DNA from: Gracilaria domingensis
Taxonomy: Eukaryota; Rhodophyta; Florideophyceae; Gracilariales; Gracilariaceae
Length of the DNA stretch: 64,000 nt
Direction of reading: 5' to 3'
Assembly (NCBI GenBank): GCA_022539475.1
Contig: VCMS01000007.1
Location: 479,496 to 543,495, forward strand
Shown: one piece after another, positions 39,638 to 49,613 of the stretch
Numbering within the stretch: position 1 is the first letter of the stretch
Layout: each line of letters begins with the position of its first letter
Notes under the pieces: model-generated
Seen by the model: only the letters and a program-made list of their open reading frames with translations
What the model was told of the DNA's origin: nothing
Database searches by the model: none
Position numbers and translations under genes: made by a program

Positions 39638-40636
39638 AGCGTATGTGATGCAATCAGCTGAAGGTATACGTTCTTTGCAATTAACAGTCGAGTCGACTTC
39701 CGCGATGCTTCTGGTCCCAGGGTTGGGGTTCCACAATATCGAACCAAGGCGGGATTACAGTTACACAAGTCTTACGTCCCCGCGGAACGTTATGCCAAGG
39801 ATACCTGGATCTTATTATAATGAAGAAATGAACGTCGCAGAGACTGTCTGTCACCGAGCACCCTGAGCAACGGATCTAGACCGGTCGAATTCAAGTACCT
39901 GCGGACCGAAGCAAGGGAAAGAGCGATACAATATGTGCTAATCCAACTCAAATCTGGGTGTGATGCTCTGATAGATTGCATGTATCGCAAGAAAACCGAG
40001 GCAAAGAGGATTGGGGATTGGCTCCAAGCGTACTGTGATGAAGGTTTTGTTCGAGGCTTAGTTCATCCACACGAGCTGAAGTAGACAGTCGCGTGTAAAG
40101 CATCACACGAGAATGGCCCCTTTGCCAAGAACTGGTGGTGAAAATCACAACTGGTGATCTAGGCCAGATCTTGTTTTCCAGTTCAGATTTTGAAAAATAA
40201 ATTGAAAATAATTATGTAGCATTTGAAGATTTGTACAAGCACCTGCCCAGCAATGCCGAACAGGAGCAAGCTGAGGAGCGGCACTAGTAGATGCTGCTTT
40301 ACATGAAGCCTCGAGAGGCAGATTGAGCACGAACGTCATGTATGATGATAGTCATGACAACCTTCGCCACGTAGGCAGCTTAATAAGTTCCAACCTTTAC
40401 AATTTCTACACGAAGAGAGATTCCCAACGGCGTGCTCCCGGAATTGTTGAGACTAATGGCGTTGATAAGCAGATGACCGGACCAAGTCGTACTTGAGTTG
40501 AAGTGCCAAACTGATCATAAAGTTCGTCGAAGTACATGCCGCGTTGGGAAAAGTTAGCATTCTCTGCTGCCTGTAGATCAAGACCATACCCGTGTTCAAG
40601 TTTAGACGCGCTTCATATGCACCCCTGTTGGCAATT
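39638..40636. other. Divergent intergenic region, no gene recognised
   Basis: About 1 kb between a leftward and a rightward gene, so it should contain both promoters. No RNA gene or element seen. Confidence 0.45.
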
Positions 40637-41599
40637 ATGAAGAAGAATCAACCAAAGATATGCGCAGTATCAGCGGAACCCCTTCGCCACGGTTGGCGCC
40701 TCGCAGCTGCGGGCGGAATGGCCGGTATGCTCACCAACACTTTGTTACATCCCTTAGATACCGTTAAAACCGTTCGACAAGCTGATCCGAAACACTTTCG
40801 AGGCATGACTCCAACGCTTCTGGCCATTATTCGCACCAGAGGGCCATTTGCCCTGTACGCAGGCATTGTTCCCGCACTCATTGGAAGTGCATTATCTTCT
40901 GCACTATACTTTGGAGCATATGAATTTGCGAAAAGCAGTTTCGCTCAAGTATCCCCTTGTTCTTTTCAAAAAACGAAGACTAGAGTTCCACTGACGGCAC
41001 TATCTGCAGCCTGTGGAAACGTGGCTTCTTCTGTACTGTTCGTGCCGAAAGAAGTAGTGAAGCAACGCATGCAGTCCGGCGCAGAAGTCGGGAACTTCTT
41101 CGCGGCAGCCTCGAGTATTCTTCGAAATTCAGGAGCTGCAGGTTTATACAGAGGATACAAAGCAACACTACTGCGTAACATTCCTTCCACAATGTTGAGG
41201 TTTGCTATCTATGAGGAAGCAAAACTTGCGATTCGACGATTGAAAGGAGGTGATTCGAAACGGCCGCTAACGTTTTCTGAGTTTATTGTAGCTGGTTCTG
41301 TTGCAGGCGTTACGTCCAGTGCATGCACTACACCCATGGACGTTCTAAAGACACGATTTGCGACGGGAGCTATCAAACCTGGGACGGCAATTGTACCAGC
41401 GATTCGGGAAGTGGTGCGTCGCGATGGAGTTCCCGGTCTGTTTGTCGGCATTCGTCCACGAATAGTTTGGGCTGCGCTGTTTGCTGCAATTGGGTTCAGC
41501 TCATATGAGGTATGCAAAAGCTGGGTTCTTGGGGAGCGAAGAATTCCTGGGATGGACGAGCTTCGTCAACGTTCTAAAGAACGTTACGCAGGGAGGTAA
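40637..41599 (+). CDS. Mitochondrial carrier family protein, SAM-carrier-like
   Basis: A 320-residue single frame from ATG 40637. Three carrier repeats carry the PX(D/E)XX(K/R) signature: PLDTVK, PKEVVK and PMDVLK, each followed by the second-helix pattern (for example GLYRGYKATLLRNIPSTMLR and GLFVGIRPRIVWAALFAAIG). FVPKEVVKQRMQSGA resembles the S-adenosylmethionine carrier group (yeast Pet8, plant SAMC and plastid relatives). A short basic N-terminal extension is present. Substrate assignment is by similarity to that group and remains tentative. The membrane may be mitochondrial or plastidial. Confidence 0.82.
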   Translation: MKKNQPKICAVSAEPLRHGWRLAAAGGMAGMLTNTLLHPLDTVKTVRQADPKHFRGMTPTLLAIIRTRGPFALYAGIVPALIGSALSSALYFGAYEFAKSSFAQVSPCSFQKTKTRVPLTALSAACGNVASSVLFVPKEVVKQRMQSGAEVGNFFAAASSILRNSGAAGLYRGYKATLLRNIPSTMLRFAIYEEAKLAIRRLKGGDSKRPLTFSEFIVAGSVAGVTSSACTTPMDVLKTRFATGAIKPGTAIVPAIREVVRRDGVPGLFVGIRPRIVWAALFAAIGFSSYEVCKSWVLGERRIPGMDELRQRSKERYAGR

Positions 41600-41871
41600 C
41601 GAGTAGTGATGAGTGAGCAGCTCGTTCAGCCTTTGCGCGAGGCTCCAAAGCATGACAACATATCGAAGCGTTAAGAAAGAAACAGGAAACTGCATAGATC
41701 GTTTGTCTGTCTGAGAGGTTGCCGCGAGAGCGTAGCGGCCAGGAAGATCATATCGATTGAGTCTAGCATCGCTATAAATGGGCTTTAAAGACAGGGCGTT
41801 TCGAACGACCCGAGGGAGAGCGTCGGTTAACTTAACAATGGAAGGGGCATGAGTATGTCGGAGTAGCAAGA

Positions 41872-42483
41872 TCACTTGAGTAGCAAGGGATGTATTCTAT
41901 ACGGCTGGGCTTGTGGAAGGTCTAGCGCTTGATTAGCAACGCTGATATCATTTCGAATATGGTCCATAAGTTGCTGCAACGAATTGAACTTGAGCTCTGG
42001 TCTCATGAAAGCAACGATACATAGTCGCATCTCCTCACCATAGAAATCGGATTCAAAGATATCAGACATGAGATGAGCCTCTAACACGCGTTCTGTAACA
42101 TCGCCAAAGGTTATATTGTGACCAATACTGGCAACCATTTTAACGACTGCATCGCCAAACTTTGGCACTCTGCCGAAGCCGAGATATACTCCGTCTCGAG
42201 AGGCGTTGGTGACTTCGCGCAGCAGAGAGCCTGGTAGATTTGCTGTGGGGGTTCCTAGAGAGCGACTGCCTCGGCCGAATCCGTGCTGAACTAGACCGCT
42301 GACGGCTATCGGTTTGGCGAGCCATTCAATGGCTTGAACGGATGAAAACTTGGGTTCTGAGTGACACATTGCCACTCTACGAACGGCTGTGCGGGAGAGG
42401 TTTGGGTGTGGAATTGGCCGGGAACGGAAGAATATGACGGGGGACTGGAAGGCTGCGAGCCTCGTGGATGAGCACGCGTTCAT
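41872..42483 (-). CDS. Riboflavin kinase, probably organelle-targeted
   Basis: A 203-residue frame from ATG 42483. After a basic leader of about 45 residues comes the riboflavin kinase barrel: GLVQHGFGRGSRSLGTPTAN (the G-x-GRGS..LG.PTAN ATP/flavin motif), DGVYLGFGRV, KMVASIGHNITF and LEAHLMSDIFESDFYGEEMR, ending in VAFMRPELKFNSLQQLMDHI. The enzyme makes FMN from riboflavin and ATP. There is no fused FAD synthetase or phosphatase domain. The GHN where many relatives have GxNP is a small variation. It is convergent with the carrier gene, 272 bp away. Confidence 0.88.
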   Translation of the reverse strand: MNACSSTRLAAFQSPVIFFRSRPIPHPNLSRTAVRRVAMCHSEPKFSSVQAIEWLAKPIAVSGLVQHGFGRGSRSLGTPTANLPGSLLREVTNASRDGVYLGFGRVPKFGDAVVKMVASIGHNITFGDVTERVLEAHLMSDIFESDFYGEEMRLCIVAFMRPELKFNSLQQLMDHIRNDISVANQALDLPQAQPYRIHPLLLK

Positions 42484-42809
42484 TGCTTTTGGGATGTGCT
42501 GGGACACTGAGCTGGAGTGGGGGGCTAGATTCTTCTCGTGGACGGCTTGATCCGTTTGATCATCAAACTATGATGCGATGGGCAGCAAATTGTTGCTAGA
42601 TGTGAAAATCAATTTATTGCCCCGTGAACAAATTCGCACAGCCGCAGATTCGAATCGAATCATTCGACACGTTTATTACGAATACACGGAGGTGCTGAGC
42701 GTCAGAACTGCTGACACTGCGTAGAAACGACGGGCAACGGTATTGAGGAGACACTGTACCTGGGAATTCGGGAACTGGGCAGAAAAGCAAGTGGATCACG
42801 AAGATATTC

Positions 42810-43350
42810 GGATCATTGCCGCTATAATTGCCGCCGCCGTTCAGGCACGCGAGCAGCGGAGCTCGCGGCATCGCGGCATTATTATTTGGGATTATCCGCG
42901 AAGCGGTCGGCGCAACGCCCACCGCTGGCGCATCGCAAAAGCAGCGGAGCTGCTCATCCGTCGCTTCACGCGCGCCGCGTCCGGCCCCAGCGGCGCGATG
43001 GCATCGTGCGAGCGCGTGTTTGGTTCGGCGCTGCCGACGGCCGCACAAGGCACGCGCGGCGGCGCTGCTACCTTCGTACAGTGCGTGGACAGCAAGTGCA
43101 CCCGCCGTCGCTCCGCGTGATTGGCCCGCGCTACTTACGCTCGAACCGAAACTGACGCGCGTCTCTCATGCTTCCTGAAATTAACTGCAAATCTACTGCG
43201 CGATGCGAATTACATTGGCGCGCTGCTGATCCGCACTCTTTATCAGCGCCGCGCCGTCCCCCCGTCGTCCGCGTCCCCCACCGTCAGACGCCGCCGCTCC
43301 CACTGTACGCGCCCCCGTCGAACCCCACCTGCTTTGCTCCGCAGTTTGTC
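42810..43350. other. GC-rich block upstream of ATP sulfurylase
   Basis: CpG-dense sequence between the riboflavin kinase start and the ATP sulfurylase start. The Ala/Arg-rich open frames in several phases are not protein-like. Presumed promoter and leader DNA. Confidence 0.45.
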
Positions 43351-43464
43351 TCTGTCCTTGCTTCCGCTTGACGTTCTTGTTTTCCAGATCAGCCGCCAGC
43401 TTCGCTTCCCTTCACCTCCTTCGTACCCCCTTTTTTCGTCAACTGACTCCCGTTCGTGATTGCA

Positions 43465-44724
43465 ATGGCCACCATTTCCCCAGTGCACGGAGGCGGTGAC
43501 TTGATTGACCGCATCGTCACCGAACTCCCTGATGCCGAAACCCTTCCGAAGGTTGTCGTCAATGATGTGGACATGACCTCTCTCTACAGAATTGCCGACG
43601 GTACCCTCTCCCCACTCACAGGCCCTATGGTCAAGGAAGACTATGATTCTGTGCTCACCTCCAAGTGCATTTTGCGCAACGGCGAGAAGTGGGCGTGGAC
43701 TATCCCGATCTGCTTACCAGTCACTGCCGAGGAGGCGCGCGTTTCCCCTGAAGGCGCGAAGGTTGCCCTTTTCTCCGAATCCGGCAATAAGGTATTTGGA
43801 GTCATGGAAGTTTCTTCCCTTTTCGAATGGGACAAGGCGGCCTTCATCAAGGCTGTATACGGCACTGAGCGTGTGGACCATCCAGGTGCTCGGTTGTGGA
43901 TGACCGATGATCGTTCTACCATGATTGGTGGTGAGATCTCTCTCTTGCCGTTCGATGACTCGAGAGAATTCAAGGATCGCATCTTCTCTCCGAAGAAGAT
44001 GAGGGCGTACCTGGAAGAGAAGGCCTTTGGTGCATCTATTGCCTTCCAGACTCGTAACCCGCTGCACAGGGCACACGAGTATGCCCTCGTGTACGGCGCT
44101 GAAACCCTGGTCAAGGCTCAGGGTGATGAGAAGAAGGTTGGCGTGTTCCTCAACCCATTGGTTGGCCAGCTGAAGGGTGATGACGTCCCTGCGAAGACCA
44201 GGATGGACACCTACGCGAAGCTCATTGACGAGGGTTACTTGGGGGAGGGAGACATGGACGAGGAACTGTGGAAGTCAAAGAACCAGAACCTCAAGGAACA
44301 GGTTACTTTGGCTGGTCTGGACATGCGAATGTTCTATGGCGGCCCTTCCGAGGCAGTGATGCATGCCATCTACCGCCAGAATCTTGGTTTGACCCACTTC
44401 ATCATAGGCCGCAAGCATGCTGATGCTCCTTTCGACGACAAGTCACCGATTTGGGGTGATTTCGACGCCCAGGAGGTTTTCTCAAACTTGGGCGGGCAAC
44501 TGTCTATCAAGACTGTCAACGTCGGCTTCGCCGCGTACTTTGAGGAGTTGGGTCGTGTAGGACTGGTGTCTGATAATAAGGGCAAGAAGTCGGTGAGCAT
44601 TTCTGGGACTAAGGTGCGTGAGATGTTGAACCGTGGCGAGAAGCCAGACGATCGCGTAATGCGTCCTACCACTGCGGGGATTCTGATCGAATACTACCAG
44701 GCGAAGAACGCGATGAAGGCGTGA
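43465..44724 (+). CDS. ATP sulfurylase (sulfate adenylyltransferase)
   Basis: A 419-residue frame from ATG 43465 (TTGCAATGGC). It converts sulfate and ATP to adenosine 5'-phosphosulfate, the entry to sulfate assimilation and, through PAPS, to sulfated polysaccharides. The PUA-like N-domain (KVVVNDVDMTSLYRIADGTL, SPLTGPM) is followed by the catalytic domain with QTRNPLHRAHEYALVYGAE (about residue 194) and GRKHADAP (about 315), where many relatives have GRDHAG. There is no APS kinase domain. The sequence resembles single-domain bacterial-type Sat. No transit peptide is evident, so it may be cytosolic. Codon use is strongly biased toward C/G third positions, suggesting high expression. Confidence 0.93.
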   Translation: MATISPVHGGGDLIDRIVTELPDAETLPKVVVNDVDMTSLYRIADGTLSPLTGPMVKEDYDSVLTSKCILRNGEKWAWTIPICLPVTAEEARVSPEGAKVALFSESGNKVFGVMEVSSLFEWDKAAFIKAVYGTERVDHPGARLWMTDDRSTMIGGEISLLPFDDSREFKDRIFSPKKMRAYLEEKAFGASIAFQTRNPLHRAHEYALVYGAETLVKAQGDEKKVGVFLNPLVGQLKGDDVPAKTRMDTYAKLIDEGYLGEGDMDEELWKSKNQNLKEQVTLAGLDMRMFYGGPSEAVMHAIYRQNLGLTHFIIGRKHADAPFDDKSPIWGDFDAQEVFSNLGGQLSIKTVNVGFAAYFEELGRVGLVSDNKGKKSVSISGTKVREMLNRGEKPDDRVMRPTTAGILIEYYQAKNAMKA

Positions 44725-45203
44725 GCAACCAACCGCGGGAAGCTATTCGAAGCCTGCGCACAACGCATACGCGACAGTTGGACGCGGCTGCGTCCACTAC
44801 GAAATCTGCTTAGCCGAAGAAATTGCAATGGAGGCGGATTCCGGATGGCTACCAGGTAGTAGTGTAAGCCATTCATTTGTGCTCCTGAGTGCAAAATGTT
44901 ACAGTGCGATGCCAACCTCAGAGTTGCGGTACCACCTGTCCGTACATGCGATGCGCGGCACATGTCAGATGTATCGTCCTACGCGCAATCCGAGTGCGTG
45001 AGCATCGAGTATGTTTGCGATAAGTTGTGGCGCGAGTAGCATTGGTCAATAAAGCTAAGATGCGTGAAAGCTTAAACGATGGATAAGACGCTCTCGCCGC
45101 GCTGCACAGCTCCTGTTAGTTGTTTCTAGCTTAGATATGTTGCTCCCTGCGCGCATGCGCGGCGCAACTACGAACATTAACAATATGTCATGTACACTTT
45201 GTT
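44725..45203. other. Convergent intergenic region
   Basis: Between the 3' ends of the ATP sulfurylase and E2F genes. Nothing recognised. Confidence 0.5.
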
Positions 45204-47346
45204 TTAACTAACTTTCTTTTCTTGTACCGCCACCGCACTTAATGCATGTCCCCCGTTCGCCGTAGCAGATGCACCCCCGTGCACTGGCGCGACGTTGAAC
45301 GTCGCAAACGGCGCTTGCCACATTTCTCGCCACTGCCGCAGTGTGGATAACCAATCTTCGGCGGCTCGAAGGTGTTGCGGTCCTGCCTCCTTCGCTCTTG
45401 CCATGTAACTGTCGATAAAGTCCTTATCCCAGCGGTCTACCACGAACGACGCTTCTGTTCCTGTTCTTGAACTTGCACCGTCTGTTCGGGCTACACCGTT
45501 TGGCGTTGCGGTGAGCCCCTTTTGATCCGCATGCACATCCTTTTCTTTGCGCGCTTCATGTCCCGAAGCCACTTTGACATTTTCACCCTTGTCTGTGGGT
45601 TTTCCTGGACTCGGAGACGCCTGAGTCACATGCGAGGCGGAAGAAATGCCTGTGGGTCGTCCCGCTGCATTCTCTTCAGATGTGGCACTCTCTCGCTTCT
45701 CACGTTTTCTTCCCATACCTCCTGATGTCTCCTCCTCTCCTGTACTACTTTGATTGAGGAGACTGGAAATACATTCATAGGCCTTTTCCCGCCGTACCTG
45801 TCCCCGCATTAACATCGAGTTCACCGAGCTTACATAATCTCGCCATTTCTTCGCATACGACTCCGGAAAAGTGTCGAGTACCGAGTCCACCTTGGCGATT
45901 GTGTCGGCATCAAAGCCTTCATGATTCTCTGTTTCTGCCAAGCCCGCATCCGTTACAGGACTCACATTGGCCTGGGTTGGGCTTTTCTGCTCTGTCTGTG
46001 TTTCTGCCTCCCCATCACCTTTAACGAATCTTGTAAAAGACTTTCTTCTCTTTGTTCCCCGCTTGCTTTTCTCTGCAATTACTCGCGCCGGCCGTTTCAA
46101 GGATTGCTCATCACTAGCTTTGACGCGCAATGGAGCTCCTTGCTGCAGAGCTATCATTGCATTTGAACTTGCTTCAGGCCCAAGCCACTTGAAGGCAGGT
46201 TTCCGATTGATAGTGTGTACTTTTTCGATGAGGCGCATGGACGAGAGGATATTGGCAATGTCATAGAGGCGCCTCACTTTTGTTTTCAACAGTTTTGTTG
46301 TATCTCCTTCTACTGGACTGACCGCTAGAGGATCAGATGGCGACCTGCCAAGCAGCTGTACCGCAGCCTGGTCCAATGAAACCGCACCATTGCCAGCCAG
46401 TAGAAACAATTGAACAAACCGTTGCGAAAGCACTCCCAACGACTTTTCCTTCCGAGAGCCACCTGAAGCCCTTCTAGGTTGTTGAGAATCAACATCAACC
46501 TCTGTCTCCACCGATGAACCCACAGAGCCTACCTTGTGACTCTGGGAATGAGATTGTGACATAGTTTGGGATTGCGACTGTGAGAGCGAATCGTCCAAAT
46601 CAAGATTGGGAGGCACTGATTCCAGCTTTACCCGCGAGGAGGCAGACTTTTTGGAGCTCTTCCGAGATGCCACAGGGGTACGAAAATCCTCTGGTGTGCC
46701 ATAGAGATCGCTGGCAGCTTTCTTAGACAGATCTGCTAGCTTGCCATGAATGCATGAGAAACCTCGCCAGATGTAGCAATTTTTCGCCTTACGGGTGACA
46801 ATTCCTACACTCTCAAGTACATTGACGATATCGTAGATGCGTCTGCGCTCTACTCCTAGTGTGGTTGCAGCGGCATCCAGACAAATCTCTTGATTTTCTT
46901 CCTGACCGTATACTTGCACGAAACTTCGTGTCGTGAACGTGACGTTATCATGTTGTAATATGATAGGAAATAGCGCACATTAGGGCGACACAATGTACAA
47001 ATCAAACATTTCCAGAGCAAATGAGAGAAGCATGAATGAACATGATGTGGTTAGCAATCTGAGTTGGTGGATGAGAACGAAGTGGCGATCGCGCACTTAA
47101 CGGCGTGATGTAGGAAGTAATAAGGATAATAATAGATACGTTGAAGGAGGAAGTGTATGGGCATGGATAGAGGGAAATTGGGCTCTGTAATTGAGGCATC
47201 TGGAGCGGAAAGGAATGAAGAAGATGATAGGGAACTTACTTGCCACATAGTAGTCCAAGAGATTTGTCCTTCCTCGAATACTCGCCGGTGCCCGTAGATT
47301 GCTTGGACTTGTACGAGCGAACGGCATGAGGCGGTTGATGCGCCAT
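45204..47346 (-). CDS. Atypical E2F transcription factor (E2F7/8/DEL type)
   Basis: Exons 47346-47240 and 46923-45204 join across a 316-bp phase-2 intron (GTAAGT..ACACGAAG), giving 608 residues. The exon 1 end SRKDKSLGLLCG and exon 2 NFVQVYGQEENQ..LDAAATT, LGVERRRIYDIVNVLESVGI form the first winged-helix domain (about residues 24-92). A second one lies at about 193-284 (RKEKSLGVLSQRFVQLFLLA, KVRRLYDIANILSSMRLIEK). Two tandem DNA-binding domains without a DP-dimerisation or RB-binding segment define atypical E2Fs, which mostly repress S-phase genes. The C-terminal 320 residues look disordered, with an NLS-like KSKRGTKRRKS. A perfect E2F palindrome lies 363 bp upstream. Confidence 0.9.
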
Positions 47347-47708
47347 GAAGAGGCGAGCAACGAGCACGTTCCGGACAAACGGAGCGAAGCGTGCTCACGG
47401 GAGCGAGCGAAGCAAGCGTGGAAAAACTACAGCAAATGACGGAGCAAGCTAAGGAACTCCACGGCGTGCGGCATGCAGACACTCAAGAGCGGGCAGAGGG
47501 GTGAAACGAGGAGAGAAAGGAAGAGAGAAGAAGGCACGAGGAAGACGCGCGCCAAAACGCCCGAATGGAGGAGCACGCAAAGCAAGCAAACGAGAAGGCA
47601 CGCAGCGGCGGGACGGGGGCGGGGAGGCGGGGGGGCACAGCGGCGGGCTGGCGATGAGGCTCGGGCACGTGCACACGGTTGTGATTGCAGGAAATGCAAA
47701 ACGGCCAT

Positions 47709-47720
47709 TTTGGCGCCAAA
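47709..47720. promoter_or_regulatory. Palindromic E2F consensus site
   Basis: TTTGGCGCCAAA is a perfect 12-bp palindrome that matches the E2F consensus TTTSSCGC on both strands. It lies 363 bp upstream of the E2F start codon and about 550 bp upstream of MOZART1, so it could serve autoregulation. Confidence 0.6.
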
Positions 47721-48171
47721 TTGTCATGGACAACGCTTTTTTTTCCGAGGGCAGCGCGACGGCGCGTGCGATGGTGCGCTCCACGGCGGTGGAGCCGACG
47801 CGCCGTTGCCGTGTGCGGTGCAAGCTCGAAAGACGCTTGCGAAACGCAGTTCGAATTTGGATAGCTGGCCACTTCGCGTGCTCGCATGACAGCGTGCTTC
47901 TGCGGCGCCGCGTCGCTGTAAACGCATGCGGCTGTGTGCGCGCCAACAGCCGCCCGTGCCTGCTCGGCCCTGTTGCCGTCTGTGCGCCGTTCCCGCCGGC
48001 GGCGCGCGCGCGCATTGCCGCGGGTGGTGAATGCGGCAGATGCAATTTTTGGAGGCACCGGTGCTAAATGGGCTTTCTGCTGGCGCGTCTCTCTGCGTCA
48101 GGATTGCAAGCTGCGCTCCCCGCCGCTCCGCCACGCCGTTTACGTTCCCCGCGCAGATTATAAGTTTGAAC

Positions 48172-48179
48172 TTTCGCGC
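48172..48179 (+). promoter_or_regulatory. E2F consensus site upstream of MOZART1
   Basis: TTTCGCGC, an exact TTTSSCGC match, lies 90 bp before the MOZART1 start codon. Confidence 0.45.
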
Positions 48180-48268
48180 CCCCCCGCTACCAGCGATTGG
48201 TATTGCCAACCGTGCGTGCTGCGCTCACGACGGAGCTTGGAGAGCGTTTTTGAACTGTGCGAATCGGC

Positions 48269-48639
48269 ATGCCCGTCTCCGCGGCCGATGAGGCCGCCGT
48301 GTTGGACAGTAAGTTGCTATTGTCTCCATTGCAACCGCTGTTGTGCTATGATCCTTTTCCTAACGTACACGCGTTTCGTGTGGCCTTGCGTTTAGAACTG
48401 ACCGAAATAGCGGCCATTTTGGATACCGTAAGTTCATACCACAATGTTGCATTGAAAAGCTGATTTATACTGACGTGTAGAGCTTTATCGTATGTCTGCT
48501 TCTGATTCTTCTAAAGGGCTTGGATAGAGAAACCATTGCTGTCATCAAGGCTTTATGTGAGGAAGGTGTCAATCCACAAGCACTGGCGCAGGTGATACGC
48601 TTCTTGCGGCGCGAGGGTTCTGCCAAAGGCTCTCCCTAA
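48269..48639 (+). CDS. MZT1: MOZART1, gamma-tubulin complex targeting factor
   Basis: Three small exons: 48269-48308, 48396-48427 and 48517-48639, with introns of 87 and 89 bp (both GTAAGT..AG). They encode 64 residues: MPVSAADEAAVLDKLTEIAA, ILDTGLDRETIAVIKALCEE, GVNPQALAQVIRFLRREG, ending SAKGSP. This matches MOZART1 (in human, LLEISRILNTGLDMETL, CEQGINPEALS.VI.ELR) along its whole length. MZT1 binds the N-termini of gamma-tubulin complex proteins and helps recruit and activate microtubule nucleation. An E2F-type site lies 90 bp upstream. Confidence 0.88.
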
Positions 48640-48770
48640 GCATCTTCCTACCCGTGAGGTAGCCTTCTAACCTTTACGTCTATCGGGCGCGTCATTTGTT
48701 CCGCTGTATTACATGTACTGGTATCTGTTATTGATCCAACGCCGCCCCAATGCAAGATGTTGCTTTTTTG

Positions 48771-48802
48771 CTGGCGCGTTGGCGCGTTGGCGCGTTTGGC
48801 GT
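48771..48802 (+). promoter_or_regulatory. Tandem E2F-like motifs upstream of tubulin cofactor A
   Basis: TGGCGCGT is repeated three times head to tail and followed by TTTGGCG, ending 140 bp before the tubulin cofactor A start. Each unit contains a TTSSCGC-like core, close to but not all exact matches to the E2F consensus. Confidence 0.5.
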
Positions 48803-48942
48803 AACCTGTAAATACAGTAAATTGAATCTTTTATTCGTGATCCGCGTCAATTTGGTTTTAAACGTTAAAAGCGCCCTCTGTCGATTCTGCGCACCTTCCT
48901 CCCTCAACGCCGTGGTCTTTTCTTCATCCACAACTTCACAAA

Positions 48943-49557
48943 ATGCAATCGGCAGCCCAGTCTTCGTTTCGAACTCTCAAAATCAAGACCGCAGTCGTCA
49001 GCAGGTAAGATTGTACAACACTCCTTCCTTTTTCAATAATGACTAACGCGTTATGCCGCGTTCATTGCGTGCCGTAGAATCATCAAGGAGTTAGACTCAT
49101 ACTATGAAGAACTCGAAGACAATAGAAATCAAGTGGAACAAATCCGCCGCAGCAAAGACCATTCTAAACTCAAGCAAATGGTTCGTTTAAGCCTTCTTCA
49201 TTTCATTCTTTAGCGGTCATTTTTTCGCTCGTTTCTGACGCTGGCATGAATGATTTGTGCGTCTTACGTTGCGCAGGAAAACGTCTTGGGAGAGACGCAA
49301 TGTATGATACCTGATACTACTACTCGACTTTCGAATGCCGTCGACGATCTATCCGCCTTTTTGGTACGTCGACCACACCGAAGCCTGAATCAAGCATCAA
49401 ATGCTAAGCAACTTCTAACGCCTTATTGCACTTTGCTTCTTGAATTCCTTCGACCATACAGGATGATCCTGATGTCAAAAGCACTTTGGCAGGTAGTCCA
49501 GAACTGCAGTCAGCAACAGCTGCCGTACTTGCCGCTTCCAAAAAGCTGCAAAGTTAG
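48943..49557 (+). CDS. TBCA: Tubulin-folding cofactor A
   Basis: Four exons: 48943-49004, 49078-49180, 49277-49363 and 49462-49557 (115 residues). 5' splice sites are GTAAGA, GTTCGT and GTACGT; acceptors end in TAG or CAG. The N-terminus QSSFRTLKIKTAVVSRIIKE is the TBCA signature (..LKIKTGVVKRL.KE). The rest is three-helix coiled coil, as in the family: YYEELEDNRNQVEQIRRSKD, KLKQMENVLGETQCMIPDTT, RLSNAVDDLSAFLDDPDV. TBCA captures beta-tubulin released from CCT. It lies 304 bp downstream of MOZART1 on the same strand. Confidence 0.88.
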
Positions 49558-49613
49558 TTTCTAGAACTACGAATTCGCTTCCAACGCCATGCATTTCTCG
49601 GACTCTTCGTTTA

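Larger units (their letters stand above)
47400..48200. other. GC-rich divergent promoter block, E2F to MOZART1
   Basis: CpG-dense DNA between the leftward E2F gene and the rightward MOZART1 gene. Long open frames on both strands are compositional. It contains the E2F-type sites listed separately. Confidence 0.5.

Noticed and set aside
42614-43180. Overlapping frames upstream of ATP sulfurylase
   Set aside because: Compositional frames in a GC-rich block, open in several phases at once.
47449-48395. Overlapping frames between E2F and MOZART1
   Set aside because: GC-driven frames on both strands in promoter DNA; the real coding exons nearby are short and spliced.
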